Shown piece after piece: positions 37,391 through 46,319 of a DNA stretch of 64,000 bases. A program made the position numbers and the translations under genes. This DNA is from Pseudorhodoferax sp. Leaf267. GTDB lineage: Bacteria > Pseudomonadota > Gammaproteobacteria > Burkholderiales > Burkholderiaceae_C. Below the pieces are notes generated by a model, which saw only the letters and a program-made list of their open reading frames with translations, made no database searches and had not been told where the DNA came from. Numbering within the stretch: position 1 is the stretch's first letter; each line of letters opens with the position of its first letter. Location: the NCBI RefSeq assembly GCF_001422405.1, contig NZ_LMMV01000022.1, forward strand, positions 62,665 to 126,664, in the 5' to 3' direction.

Positions 37391-38188
37391 TTGCAGGGGG
37401 CGGGCGTCATCGACTGGGCGCAGCCCTGGCTGCAGCCCTACCGCGCCTTGGGCGAGGCCGCCGCGTGGCACGCGGCGCAGGGCCTGCCGGTGCACGAGGC
37501 GCTGGCGGCCGTGCGCCCCATGGCGCGCGCGGACGACGCCCTGCTTCCGCGCTTCGCCGCGCAGGCCAGCCTGCCGCCGGGCACGCCGTACGAGTCGCAT
37601 GTCTTCGCCACCGGCACCGTGCCCATGCGCGACCACGTGCACGACTTCTTCAACGGCCTGGCCTGGCTGCAGTTCCCCGCCACCAAGCGGCGCCTGAATG
37701 CGCTGCATGCGCAGGCCATCGCGGCATCGAACCCCGCTGCGCCGCGCGGCCGCTTGCGCGACGTGCTGACCGTCTTCGACGAGAACGGCGCGCTGCTTTT
37801 GGCCCCAGCGTTCATGTGGGATGCGCTGCGCGCGCGCGACTGGCAGGCGCTGTTCCTCACGCACCGCGCGGCCTGGTCGCAGGCCCGTCTGGTGCTGTTC
37901 GGCCATGGCCTGCTGGAGAAGCTGCTGGCGCCGCGCAAGCCGATCACGGCCCATGTCCTGCCAGCGCCGCAAGCTCTTGAATCGATAGCGCAGATCGACC
38001 ACTGGCTGGCCGATGCCGTGGGTGGGCCAGCCTGGCTGGACAAGCCGTTCGCACCGCTGCCAGTGCTCGGCGTGCCGCACTGGCATGCCGGCAATGTGGA
38101 CCATTCCTTCTATGATGACCCGCTTGTTTTTCGCCGCGCTGGGCGTTCATACGTACCACAACAAAGGACATTGCCGCGCGCGGCTTGA
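37391..38188 (+). CDS. DUF3025 family protein
   Basis: A protein of about 265 residues of the DUF3025 family. It has YESHVFATGTVPMRDHVHDFFNGLAWLQFP (abbreviated here as the central conserved block, about residues 68-97), followed by ALLLAP and a C-terminal VPHWHAGN. No function is established. There is no good ATG or GTG at the family N-terminus. A TTG at 37391, just past the NYN stop, is the best start but has no clear ribosome-binding site. The reading frame is well supported; the exact start is not. Confidence 0.72.
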   Translation: MQGAGVIDWAQPWLQPYRALGEAAAWHAAQGLPVHEALAAVRPMARADDALLPRFAAQASLPPGTPYESHVFATGTVPMRDHVHDFFNGLAWLQFPATKRRLNALHAQAIAASNPAAPRGRLRDVLTVFDENGALLLAPAFMWDALRARDWQALFLTHRAAWSQARLVLFGHGLLEKLLAPRKPITAHVLPAPQALESIAQIDHWLADAVGGPAWLDKPFAPLPVLGVPHWHAGNVDHSFYDDPLVFRRAGRSYVPQQRTLPRAA

Positions 38189-38257
38189 GGTTGTGCACAC
38201 TGCCCCCATGTGTGCAACCGCCCCCCCACTGAACTCAGGGAGCCCCACGGAGAACCC

Positions 38258-39130
38258 ATGAAACGCATTGCCTTGTTTGTCCTGACCAACCTCGCCGTCG
38301 TGGTGGTGTTGGGCATCGTCGCCAGCCTGCTCGGCGTCAACCGCTACCTCACGGCCAACGGCCTGAACCTGGGCGCGCTGCTCGGCTTCGCGCTCATCAT
38401 GGGCTTCGGCGGCGCGATCATTTCGCTGCTCATCAGCAAGCCCATGGCCAAGTGGACGTCCGGCGTGAAGGTGATCGACCAGCCGCAGAACGCCGACGAA
38501 GCCTGGATCGTGGAGACCGTGCGCCGCCTGGCCGACAAGGCCGGCATCGGCATGCCCGAGGTCGGCATCTTCGAAGGCGACCCGAACGCGTTCGCCACCG
38601 GCGCCTTCAAGAACTCGGCGCTGGTCGCCGTGTCCACGGGCCTGCTGCGCGGCATGACGCGCGAGGAGATCGAGGCCGTGCTCGGCCACGAGGTCGCGCA
38701 CATTGCCAATGGCGACATGGTCACCATGACGCTGATCCAGGGCGTGATGAACACTTTCGTCGTGTTCCTGTCGCGCGTGATCGGCTATGCGGTGGACAGC
38801 TTCCTGCGCCGTGGCAACGAGGAGAACTCCGGCCCCGGCATCGGTTACTGGGTCACCACCATCGTGCTGGACATCGTGCTGGGCTTCCTGGCCGCCATCA
38901 TCGTGGCCTGGTTCTCGCGCCAGCGCGAGTTCCGTGCCGACGCCGGCGCCGCCTCGCTGATGGGCCGCAAGCAGCCCATGATCAACGCGCTGGCGCGCCT
39001 GGGTGGCATGCACCCGGCCGAGCTGCCCAAGAGCGTCGCGGCCATGGGCATCGCCGGTGGCATCGGCCAGCTGTTCTCGACGCACCCGCCGATCGAGCAG
39101 CGCATCGCCGCACTGCAGAGCGCGGCATAA
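38258..39130 (+). CDS. htpX: Membrane zinc protease HtpX
   Basis: A 290-residue inner-membrane M48 protease of normal length. Two N-terminal helices precede the catalytic HEVAH at 144-148, followed by two further helices. The third zinc ligand E224 lies in [11 protein letters not shown]. HtpX degrades misfolded membrane proteins together with FtsH. The start follows ACGGAGAA by a few bases. A strong terminator follows the stop. Confidence 0.95.
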   Translation: MKRIALFVLTNLAVVVVLGIVASLLGVNRYLTANGLNLGALLGFALIMGFGGAIISLLISKPMAKWTSGVKVIDQPQNADEAWIVETVRRLADKAGIGMPEVGIFEGDPNAFATGAFKNSALVAVSTGLLRGMTREEIEAVLGHEVAHIANGDMVTMTLIQGVMNTFVVFLSRVIGYAVDSFLRRGNEENSGPGIGYWVTTIVLDIVLGFLAAIIVAWFSRQREFRADAGAASLMGRKQPMINALARLGGMHPAELPKSVAAMGIAGGIGQLFSTHPPIEQRIAALQSAA

Positions 39131-39147
39131 GCCGGCCCTGCGCCCGC

Positions 39148-39175
39148 AAGGCCGCCTTCGGGCGGCCTTTTTTTT
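39148..39175 (+). terminator. Intrinsic terminator after htpX
   Basis: AAGGCCGCC-TTCG-GGCGGCCTT is a perfect 9-bp stem with a stable tetraloop, followed by an uninterrupted T tract to 39175. It lies 17 bases past the htpX stop. Confidence 0.95.
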
Positions 39176-39384
39176 GGCGCATCGATGCGGTCTCTAAGGG
39201 TTGTTGCTGATTCGGAAACGATCAGTTGCGTTGTAGGCGGTTTTTCTTTCGACGCCGGCCTTCTACAGTTCAACCCATCGATGAGCCGCGACGAACGAGG
39301 ACTCACCGAGGCGGACGAGACGGGCATGACATGAGGCCCGCCCTGCCCGGAACCCATCCAACCTTGTCATTGAAGGAACACACC

Positions 39385-39699
39385 ATGAACACGAAGTTTT
39401 TTGCCACCGCCCTGATCGCTGCCGCTTCCTTTGCAGCCGCCCCCAGCTTCGCCGGCGACAACATCAGCGGCGAAGTCGGCTACGTGCCGCAAGTCACGGC
39501 CAGCACCAGCGGCCTGAGCCGCGCCACCGTGCGCAACGAAGTGCTGAAGGCCATGCGCGACGACACGCTGGTGCAGACCGGCGAAGGCTCCGACATCGGT
39601 GCCGTGGCTGCCACCAAGAGCACGCTGACGCGTGAGGCCGTGCGCGCCGAAGCTGCCTATGCCGTGCGCCACGGCCAGACGATCGGCGGCGAAGTCTGA
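39385..39699 (+). CDS. DUF4148 small exported protein
   Basis: A 104-residue precursor with a signal peptide (1-23, ending SFA before GDN). The DUF4148 repeat is present twice: LSRATVRNEVLKAMRDDTL and LTREAVRAEAAYAVRHGQT. The family is found mainly in Burkholderiales and has no known activity; many members are stress induced. The ATG has GAAGGA about 8 bases upstream. The 204-base region between the htpX terminator and this gene has lower GC content and presumably holds its promoter. A terminator follows. Confidence 0.85.
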   Translation: MNTKFFATALIAAASFAAAPSFAGDNISGEVGYVPQVTASTSGLSRATVRNEVLKAMRDDTLVQTGEGSDIGAVAATKSTLTREAVRAEAAYAVRHGQTIGGEV

Positions 39700-39730
39700 T
39701 CGCCGCGGGCCGGCCGGCCCGCTCCATCCG

Positions 39731-39765
39731 AAGGCCCGCATCGCAAGGTGCGGGCCTTTGGTGTT
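39731..39765 (+). terminator. Intrinsic terminator after the DUF4148 gene
   Basis: The stem AAGGCCCGCA/TGCGGGCCTT (10 bp) with an 8-base loop is followed by TGGTGTTTT. It lies between the convergent DUF4148 and flavin reductase genes and serves the plus strand best. Confidence 0.8.
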
Positions 39766-39766
39766 T

Positions 39767-40384
39767 TCAGCGCGGCCTGCGCATGAGGAACTTCTCGCCC
39801 AGCGCGAAATAGTCCGCCGGGCCTCCGCCGCGCAGCACGGGCTGGGCTGCGGCCGTGTCGTAGATGCCGTCGTGCAGCAGCGTGCGCGCGATGTGCACCT
39901 GCACCACCTCGCCCAGCACCAGCCAGGTGTTCACCGGCGTGCCGTCGGCGCCCTGCAGCTGGATCAGCTGCGACAGCCGGCACTCGAACGCGACAGGGCT
40001 TTCGCCCACGCGCGGCGGCGCCACGCGTGTCGAGGCCACGGGGGTGAGCTGCGCCAGTTCGAACTCGTTGACCTCGGGCGGCACGGCCGCGCAGGACGCG
40101 TTCATGGGCTCGGCCAACGGCCGCGTCACCAGGTTCCACACGAATTCGCCGGTCTCCTCGATGTGGCGCACCGAGTCCTTGCGGCCGATGCTGGCAAAGC
40201 CGATCAAGGGCGGCGTGTAGTTGAACGCGTTGAAGAAGCTGTAGGGCGCCAGGTTGACCTGGCCCGCCGCGCTGCGCGTGGACACCCAGCCGATCGGCCG
40301 CGGGCCGACGATGGCGTTGAACGGGTCGTGCGGCAGGCCGTGGCCCTGGCGTGGTTCGTAGGAATGCAGGTCGGTGTGGATCAT
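39767..40384 (-). CDS. Flavin reductase-like domain protein
   Basis: A 205-residue FMN-binding split-barrel protein with the family core IVGPRPIGWVSTRSAAGQVN followed by APYSFFNAFNYTPPLIGF. It probably binds FMN and reduces it or another flavin with NAD(P)H; a partner monooxygenase is not evident. It is the last gene of a minus-strand run with the MBL hydrolase and the FAD protein, overlapping the MBL gene by 4 bases. Confidence 0.82.
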   Translation of the reverse strand: MIHTDLHSYEPRQGHGLPHDPFNAIVGPRPIGWVSTRSAAGQVNLAPYSFFNAFNYTPPLIGFASIGRKDSVRHIEETGEFVWNLVTRPLAEPMNASCAAVPPEVNEFELAQLTPVASTRVAPPRVGESPVAFECRLSQLIQLQGADGTPVNTWLVLGEVVQVHIARTLLHDGIYDTAAAQPVLRGGGPADYFALGEKFLMRRPR

Positions 40385-41436
40385 GCGGTGGCCTGTGCGT
40401 TGTCGTGTGAGGGAGGCGCCTGGCGGGCCGGCAGGCGCAGCGTCTCGCCGATGGCGATCACGCCGAAGTCGGTGGCCATGAGCCCCTGCGCCCGGGCCGC
40501 CTCGGCCAGCGCGCGCGGCGGCTCGTCCAGCGGCTCGTCGGTCAGCTCGAAGGTGCCCCAGTGCACGCCCAGCGAGCGCTTGGCGCCCAGGTCCAGGTGG
40601 ATGCGCACGGCCTCTTCGGGGTTCACATGCTGCGGCGCCATGAACCAGCGCGGCGCGTAGGCGCCGATGGGCAGCAAGGCGATGTCGAAGCCGCCGCCAT
40701 TCTCAACCGTCTGGCGCGCCGCGAAGTGCGTGCGCGTGTCGACGAAGTTGCTCGGCGAATAGCCGGTGTCGCCGCCGAAGTACAGGTGCAGGTCCGGCCC
40801 CAGCACCGCAAAGCCACCCCACAGCGAGGCCATGCGGTCGCCCAGCGCGCGGGCCGACCAGTGGCGCACGGGCGTCAGAGTGATCTGTACGCCCTGCACC
40901 GCAAGCGGCTGCCACCAGTCCAGTTCCTCCACGCGCGTGATGCCGCGGCGTGCGAACCACTGCTTCAGCCCCAGCGGCACCACGAACAGCGGTCCGCCAC
41001 CGGCCTGGGCCGCCAATGCGCGCACGGTGGCGTCGTCCAGATGGTCGTAGTGGTTGTGCGAGACCAGCACCAGGTCGATGGGCGGCATGCGGTCCAGCGC
41101 GATGGCCGGCGGCTGCGCGCGCCTGGGGCCGCTGAACGAGAACGGCGATGCGCGGTGGCTGCAGTGCGGGTCGGTCAGCAGGTTCACGCCGCCGAACTGC
41201 GCCAGCACCGTGGCATGGCCCAGCCAGGTGACGGCCGGCGTCAGCGCGCCGCCGGCATTGCGCGCGATGAAGTCCAGGTCCGCATCGCGCGTGGGCGTGC
41301 GCTGCTGCGGCGGCGGTGGCAGGCCGTTGCGCCAAGCGTGCCGCTGCCAGCGCAGCACCTCGCCCAGGCTGCGCACGGCAAAGGGCTCGGTGTTGAGAAA
41401 GCGCCCTGCCGCATTGCGCGGCGCGCCGGTGGTCAT
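40381..41436 (-). CDS. MBL-fold metallo-hydrolase, NAPE-PLD/UlaG-like
   Basis: A 351-residue metallo-beta-lactamase-fold enzyme. The metal motif SHNHYDHLD, an early WLGHATVLAQFGG strand and the later HWGTFEL match the outer-membrane/NAPE-PLD-like branch (romA, YfhI-type). The expected activity is hydrolysis of a phosphodiester or lactone; the substrate is unknown. There is no signal peptide. Start and stop each overlap the neighbours by 4 bases, so this is a coupled three-gene unit. Confidence 0.83.
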   Translation of the reverse strand: MTTGAPRNAAGRFLNTEPFAVRSLGEVLRWQRHAWRNGLPPPPQQRTPTRDADLDFIARNAGGALTPAVTWLGHATVLAQFGGVNLLTDPHCSHRASPFSFSGPRRAQPPAIALDRMPPIDLVLVSHNHYDHLDDATVRALAAQAGGGPLFVVPLGLKQWFARRGITRVEELDWWQPLAVQGVQITLTPVRHWSARALGDRMASLWGGFAVLGPDLHLYFGGDTGYSPSNFVDTRTHFAARQTVENGGGFDIALLPIGAYAPRWFMAPQHVNPEEAVRIHLDLGAKRSLGVHWGTFELTDEPLDEPPRALAEAARAQGLMATDFGVIAIGETLRLPARQAPPSHDNAQATA

Positions 41437-43109
41437 GCGTGGCCGGCCAGCGCGCGGGCCACGGCCTCGGCCACCTTGATGCCGTCCACCCCGGCCGACA
41501 GGATGCCGCCCGCGTAGCCGGCACCTTCGCCGGCCGGGTACAGGCCAGCCACGCCGGGGCATTGCAGGTCGTCGGCATCGCGCGCGATGCGGATCGGCGA
41601 GGAGGTGCGCGTCTCTACGCCGGTCAGCACGGCATCGGGCCGGTCGTAGCCGGCGAGCTTGCGGCCGAAGGCCGGAAAAGCTTCGCGCATGGCCTCGATG
41701 GCGTAGCCGGGCAGGGCGCTGGCCAGGTCGCCCAGCAGCACGCCGGGCTGGTAGCTGGGTTGCACTTCACCGAGCGCGGTCGAGGGGCGGCCCGCCACGA
41801 AGTCGCCCAGGAGCTGGCCGGGCGCGCGGTAGTCGCTGCCACCGAGCACATAGGCGGCGGACTCCAGCCGGCGCTGCAGCTCGATGCCGGCCAGCGGATG
41901 CGGCTTGCCCTGTGCGGACTCGGGCACGTCGATGTGCTGGTAGTCGGTCGGGTAGTCGCTGGGCTCGATGCCGACCACGATGCCCGAGTTCGCATTGCGC
42001 TCGTTGCGCGAGTACTGGCTCATGCCGTTGGTCACGACGCGCCCCGGCTCGCTGGTGGCGGCGACGACTGTGCCGCCCGGGCACATGCAGAAGCTGTAGA
42101 CCGCGCGGCCATTGCTGGCGTGGTGCACGAGCCGGTACTCGGCCGCTCCCAGCGCCGGGTGGCCGGCATGGCGACCCCAGCGTGCGCGGTCGACCAGGCC
42201 CTGCGGGTGCTCGGCGCGAAAGCCGATGGAGAAGGGCTTGGCCTGCACGGGCACGCCGCGCGCGTGCAGCATCGTAAAGGTGTCGCGTGCGCTGTGGCCC
42301 AGTGCCATGACCACGTGGTCGGCGCGCAGCTCGGACGAGGCGCCCGTGGCCTGGTCCAGCACGGTCAGGCCGCGCAGATGGCCGCCTTCGACCTGGATGT
42401 CCGTCACCCGTTGCTGGAATCGGATCTCGCCGCCCAGCGCGAGGATCTGCGCGCGCATGCTCTCCACCACCTTGACCAGCTTGAAGGTGCCGATATGCGG
42501 GTGTGCATCGACCAGGATCTCGGGCGGCGCGCCCGCGTCCACGAACTCCTGCATCACCTTGCGGCCGAGGAAGCGCGGGTCCTTGATCTGGCTGTAGAGC
42601 TTGCCGTCGGAGAAGGTGCCGGCGCCGCCCTCGCCGAACTGCACGTTGGATTCGGGATGGAGCTCACCACGGCGCCACAGGCCCCAGGTGTCCTGCGTGC
42701 GTTCGCGCACGGCCTTGCCGCGCTCCAGCACGATGGGGGCCAGCCCCATCTGCGCCAGCAGCAGCGCCGCGAAGATGCCGCAGGGCCCGAAGCCCACGAC
42801 CACGGGCCGCAGCGCGGGCGGCGTGGCGGCCACGTAGGGCGGGCGGTAAGCCATGTCGGGGGCCGGCATCACATGCGGCTTGCCGGCCAGGCGGGCCAGC
42901 ACGGCGGCCTCGTCCTGGCCCGGGGCCAGCGTCACGTCCAGGATGTACACCTGCTGCAGCTCGGCCTTGCGCGCGTCGAAGCTGCGCTTGTAGACGAGGT
43001 AGGAGGCGATGGCGGCATGGGGCAGCGCCAGCTTGCCGGCGATGGCGTCCAGCAGCGCGGTCTCGGGGTGCTCCAACGGGAGCTTGATTTCGGAGAGGCG
43101 AATCGGCAT
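41433..43109 (-). CDS. FAD-dependent dehydrogenase-like protein (NAD(FAD)-utilising)
   Basis: A 558-residue flavoprotein of the family often called FAD-dependent dehydrogenases. An N-terminal ferredoxin-like extension (residues 1-85, SYLVYKRSFDARK) precedes a Rossmann motif, VVVGFGPCGIFAALLLAQMG, at about 106-125. Then come NVQFGEGGAGTFSDGKL and the C-terminal PAGEGAGYAGGILSAGVDG. It binds FAD; the physiological substrate of the family is not established. The start at 43109 gives the conserved N-terminus. It is the first gene of the three-gene minus-strand unit. Confidence 0.85.
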   Translation of the reverse strand: MPIRLSEIKLPLEHPETALLDAIAGKLALPHAAIASYLVYKRSFDARKAELQQVYILDVTLAPGQDEAAVLARLAGKPHVMPAPDMAYRPPYVAATPPALRPVVVGFGPCGIFAALLLAQMGLAPIVLERGKAVRERTQDTWGLWRRGELHPESNVQFGEGGAGTFSDGKLYSQIKDPRFLGRKVMQEFVDAGAPPEILVDAHPHIGTFKLVKVVESMRAQILALGGEIRFQQRVTDIQVEGGHLRGLTVLDQATGASSELRADHVVMALGHSARDTFTMLHARGVPVQAKPFSIGFRAEHPQGLVDRARWGRHAGHPALGAAEYRLVHHASNGRAVYSFCMCPGGTVVAATSEPGRVVTNGMSQYSRNERNANSGIVVGIEPSDYPTDYQHIDVPESAQGKPHPLAGIELQRRLESAAYVLGGSDYRAPGQLLGDFVAGRPSTALGEVQPSYQPGVLLGDLASALPGYAIEAMREAFPAFGRKLAGYDRPDAVLTGVETRTSSPIRIARDADDLQCPGVAGLYPAGEGAGYAGGILSAGVDGIKVAEAVARALAGHA

Positions 43110-43204
43110 GGTCGTGGCCCGTGTCGATCGGGCAGTGCATGTGGGACGCGGATGATACGGTCGCTTCAGCGATGGATGGTCGTGGAGTTTGCGAAGATCG
43201 AGGA

Positions 43205-44176
43205 ATGACCTCAACTGCTTTCGAACTGACCCCGCCCGACCTCGGCCCCTGGCGCGCCGGCAACACCGGCACCGAGGGCGTCTGGCGCTTCGACTCCGGC
43301 CTGCCCGGCCCGCACGTGATGCTCAGCGCACTGGTGCACGGCAACGAGCTGTGCGGTGCCTGGGCGCTGCGGGGCCTGCTGGAGGCCGGCGTGCGGCCTG
43401 CGCGCGGCACGCTGACGCTGGCCTGGTGCAACCTGGAGGCCTTCGACCGCTTCGATGCGCGCGACCACGACGCCTCGCGCTTCGTCGACGAAGACCTGAA
43501 CCGGCAGTGGATCGCCGAACGCATCGCCGAGGGCGGCACGCGCGAACGCCGCCGCGCCGCCGCGCTGCAGCCCTTCGTGGAGAGCGCGGACTGGCTGCTG
43601 GACCTGCACTCCATGCACGAGCCCAGCCCGCCGCTGTGCCTGACCGGCTTGCAGCCGCGCAACCTGGCGCTGGCGCGGCAGATGCGCTCGCCCGAGCATG
43701 TGGTGGTGGATGCTGGCCACAAGGACGGCGTGCGCATGCGCGACTTCGGGCGCTTCGGCGCAGCGCACGCGCAGGCGGCCGACACCCGCTCGCTGCTGAT
43801 CGAATGCGGCTTCCACGGCGACCCGGCCAGCGTGGACGTGGCGCGCGACCAGTGCCTGCGCTTCCTGGTTGCGGCCGGCGTGCTATCGGACGAGGCGGCA
43901 CAGGCACAACTGCCCGGCTGGAAGCAGCCCGATGCGGCGCGCCAATGGGCGTTGCACGTGACCGGCCCGGTGGTGGCGAAGAGCGAGCGCTTCCGCTTTA
44001 CCGAGCCTTTCACGGGGCTGGAGCTGATCCCCGCCGCCGGCACGGTGATCGGCGACAACGACGGCGAGTCCGTGGTCACGCCGTATGACGACTGTGTGCT
44101 GGTCATGCCCTCGACGCGGCAGGCGCGGGCCGGCGTGACCGTGGTGCGCTTCGCGCGGCGCGAGGCGCTGGGCTGA
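43205..44176 (+). CDS. Succinylglutamate desuccinylase/aspartoacylase-family protein
   Basis: A 323-residue M14-like zinc amidohydrolase. Metal residues are visible in ALVHGNELCG (His and Glu) and LDLHSMHE (His), with DEDLNRQW between them. The C-terminal domain is a beta-structured lid. Relatives remove acyl groups from N-acyl amino acids such as succinylglutamate or acetylaspartate. It is not embedded in an arginine catabolic operon, so the substrate is open. It is divergent from the FAD protein gene and ends one base before the convergent J-domain gene. Confidence 0.83.
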   Translation: MTSTAFELTPPDLGPWRAGNTGTEGVWRFDSGLPGPHVMLSALVHGNELCGAWALRGLLEAGVRPARGTLTLAWCNLEAFDRFDARDHDASRFVDEDLNRQWIAERIAEGGTRERRRAAALQPFVESADWLLDLHSMHEPSPPLCLTGLQPRNLALARQMRSPEHVVVDAGHKDGVRMRDFGRFGAAHAQAADTRSLLIECGFHGDPASVDVARDQCLRFLVAAGVLSDEAAQAQLPGWKQPDAARQWALHVTGPVVAKSERFRFTEPFTGLELIPAAGTVIGDNDGESVVTPYDDCVLVMPSTRQARAGVTVVRFARREALG

Positions 44177-45184
44177 TCAGGTGCGATGCTCGCGCAGCCA
44201 CTGCTTGAAAAAGCGCGGGTCCTGCAGCTCGCGGAGCTCCCACTGGTAGTAGGCAATGTTCTGCTGCAGCGCGCGGCTCTGCTCACGGATCGCGCGCGTG
44301 ATGCGGGTGGCCGTGGGCTCGGCGCCATGGCCCAGGCCGATCTGCGTGCGAAAGCCGCGCTCGGTGTCGGCCGTCTCCTGGCGCAGCTCGCTCAGCTGCT
44401 CGGCCAGCACCGCGTTGTAGCGGCGCAGCGCCACCTCGCCCATGGCGGCGATGCTGCGCGTGTCGATCTGCTCGATCTCCAGCTGCAGCTGCAGCAGGTC
44501 CAGCAGGTTGCGCGCCTCGTAGGCCACGTTCACGCGCTGCATCAGCGCGGTCTTGCGCGCGCGCTGGGCGTCGTCGAGCTCGCGGTCCGGGTGCAGCGCG
44601 CTGGCCAGCTTGCGGTAGACGGCGCGGATGGTCTGGCTCGCGTCTTCGGGTTGCGGCGCCGTCATGCGTTGGCGCCGGCTGGCGGCCTTGTGCTGGGCGC
44701 GCTGGCGTTCACGCTGCTGGGCCGTATCGGACTGCGCGGCCTCCATGCGCTCCCATTGCGCCATCCAGTCCTCGTCGTCGGCTGCCGGCGCTGCTGCCGC
44801 GGGGGCTTCGTCCGGCGCGTCTTCCTCCGGCGCATCCGTCTCCTGGTGGCGCGCGGAGATCGCGCGCAGTTCCGGCTCATCGCCCTGGCGCAGCAGGCTG
44901 GCCGCCAGGGCGCGCACCAGCGCATGCAGGATGTGCAGGTCGCTGCGGCCGAGGTCGCCGGCATGCGCGGCTTCGTCGAGCAAGCGCAGCAGCGCCATGT
45001 CGATCGCGCGCTGGCTGGCCAGCAGCGGCGCGAGCGCCTGGGCCTGCTGCTGGTGGAAGTCGCTGCTGGCCTGCTGCCAGCGCTGCAGCACCGCGCGCTG
45101 CGCGGCGATGGCATCGGTCAGGCGGTGGAACTCGATCAGCTGCGGCGGCTGGCCGGGGTCGGCGGTGGTGACGAGTTCAGGCAT
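44177..45184 (-). CDS. J-domain-containing protein A (DnaJ-type co-chaperone-like)
   Basis: A 335-residue soluble protein. The only recognisable domain is an internal J domain around 183-245, with HPD at 198-200 in [14 protein letters not shown] helical N-terminal half and an acidic/Ala-rich middle (115-140) precede it, and about 90 helical residues follow. It lacks the Gly/Phe and zinc-finger regions of DnaJ. J domains stimulate Hsp70 ATPase, so a specialised DnaK partner is likely. It is a diverged paralogue of the gene immediately upstream. Client unknown. Confidence 0.75.
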   Translation of the reverse strand: MPELVTTADPGQPPQLIEFHRLTDAIAAQRAVLQRWQQASSDFHQQQAQALAPLLASQRAIDMALLRLLDEAAHAGDLGRSDLHILHALVRALAASLLRQGDEPELRAISARHQETDAPEEDAPDEAPAAAAPAADDEDWMAQWERMEAAQSDTAQQRERQRAQHKAASRRQRMTAPQPEDASQTIRAVYRKLASALHPDRELDDAQRARKTALMQRVNVAYEARNLLDLLQLQLEIEQIDTRSIAAMGEVALRRYNAVLAEQLSELRQETADTERGFRTQIGLGHGAEPTATRITRAIREQSRALQQNIAYYQWELRELQDPRFFKQWLREHRT

Positions 45185-45209
45185 GGGTGGGGTGCGGTCG
45201 CTCGAAGCG

Positions 45210-46319
45210 TCAGCGCCCGAACAGGCTCAGCAGATCATCGTCCTGCTGCGCCTGCAGCGCCTCGCGCTGCATCTTGAGCCAGCGCTTGAAGGTGGGTAGG
45301 TCCTCCAGCAGCAGCGGCAACTGCTGGCGCAGCTGGTGCGTGTCCATGCTGAGCTGCGCGATCTGATGGCGCAGCGTGTCCATGAGCCCGGCGGGCTTGA
45401 GCTGCTGCAGCGGGTGCAGGTTGAACTCCATCACGAAGGCGCCTTCGCTTGCGGCGACCTCGTGGCGCAACCCGTCCAGTTGCTCGGCCAGCACATGGTT
45501 GTAGTGCTTCAGGCGCTCGGCGCTGAGGCTGGCGAGCTGGGCAGGGTCGATCTGTTCGGCTTCCAGCTGCAGCTGCAGCAGCTCGAGCAGGCGGTTGTTG
45601 GCATAGGCGTCGTTCACGCGCTGCATCAGCGCGGTCTTGCGTGCGCGTTCGGCGGGATCGGGCTCGCGGTCGGGGTGCAGCGCGCTGGCCAGCTTGCGGT
45701 AGACCTCGCGCAGCGACTGGTTGGCCTGCTGGGCCTGTTCGGCGGCCTGCTGCTCGCGCTTGCCGGGCTTCTTCGCCGGGCGCGCGGGGGCGGCCTCGGC
45801 CTCGGCCCGCATCTGCTGCTCGATGTGGCGCATCAATTCTTCGGGCGAATTCATGTCCAGGTCGTCGGGGATGTCCATGCCGAACAGCTCACGCGCCATC
45901 TGGCGGGCCATGGCGTCGCCCTCGGCACCGTCGTCGTCGAAGTCGGTGCCGGCATGGTCGTTGTAGCGCTGCTTCATCTCGGCGCGCAGGGCCTCATCGG
46001 GCGCGCTGTCGGCCAGCGAGCCGGCCAGGTCGGTGATCAGCGCACCGATGGTGGCGCGCTCGGTCTTGGTCAGGCCCTTGCGACCGAACGCCTCGTGCAG
46101 CGTGCGCACCATCTGTACGTTCAGCACGCGGTACTCGTCCAACAGCGGCGAGAACTCGCGCGTGCGCCGCTCGCGGTACAGCGGCACGGCCAGTTCCCAC
46201 TGGGCCAGCAGCTCGCGCTGCTCGGCGATGCGCTTGACCAGGCTGTTGAACTTCTTCTGCGCTGGCGACAGCTTGGCCGCCGCCGGTTGCGCGATGGTCA
46301 GCGTGCGGCCGGCCTTCAT
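45210..46319 (-). CDS. J-domain-containing protein B (paralogue of protein A)
   Basis: A 369-residue soluble protein with an internal J domain (about 200-262, HPD at 215-217 in [13 protein letters not shown]). It has a charged helical N-terminus, an acidic segment ([10 protein letters not shown]) and a lysine-rich stretch before the J domain. The J region and the following helices (MQRVN..., LLQLQLE) are nearly identical in protein A, showing tandem duplication. The start at 46319 overlaps the cysK stop by 4 bases, so the order is cysK, B, A. Its role with cysteine synthesis is not evident. Confidence 0.76.
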   Translation of the reverse strand: MKAGRTLTIAQPAAAKLSPAQKKFNSLVKRIAEQRELLAQWELAVPLYRERRTREFSPLLDEYRVLNVQMVRTLHEAFGRKGLTKTERATIGALITDLAGSLADSAPDEALRAEMKQRYNDHAGTDFDDDGAEGDAMARQMARELFGMDIPDDLDMNSPEELMRHIEQQMRAEAEAAPARPAKKPGKREQQAAEQAQQANQSLREVYRKLASALHPDREPDPAERARKTALMQRVNDAYANNRLLELLQLQLEAEQIDPAQLASLSAERLKHYNHVLAEQLDGLRHEVAASEGAFVMEFNLHPLQQLKPAGLMDTLRHQIAQLSMDTHQLRQQLPLLLEDLPTFKRWLKMQREALQAQQDDDLLSLFGR

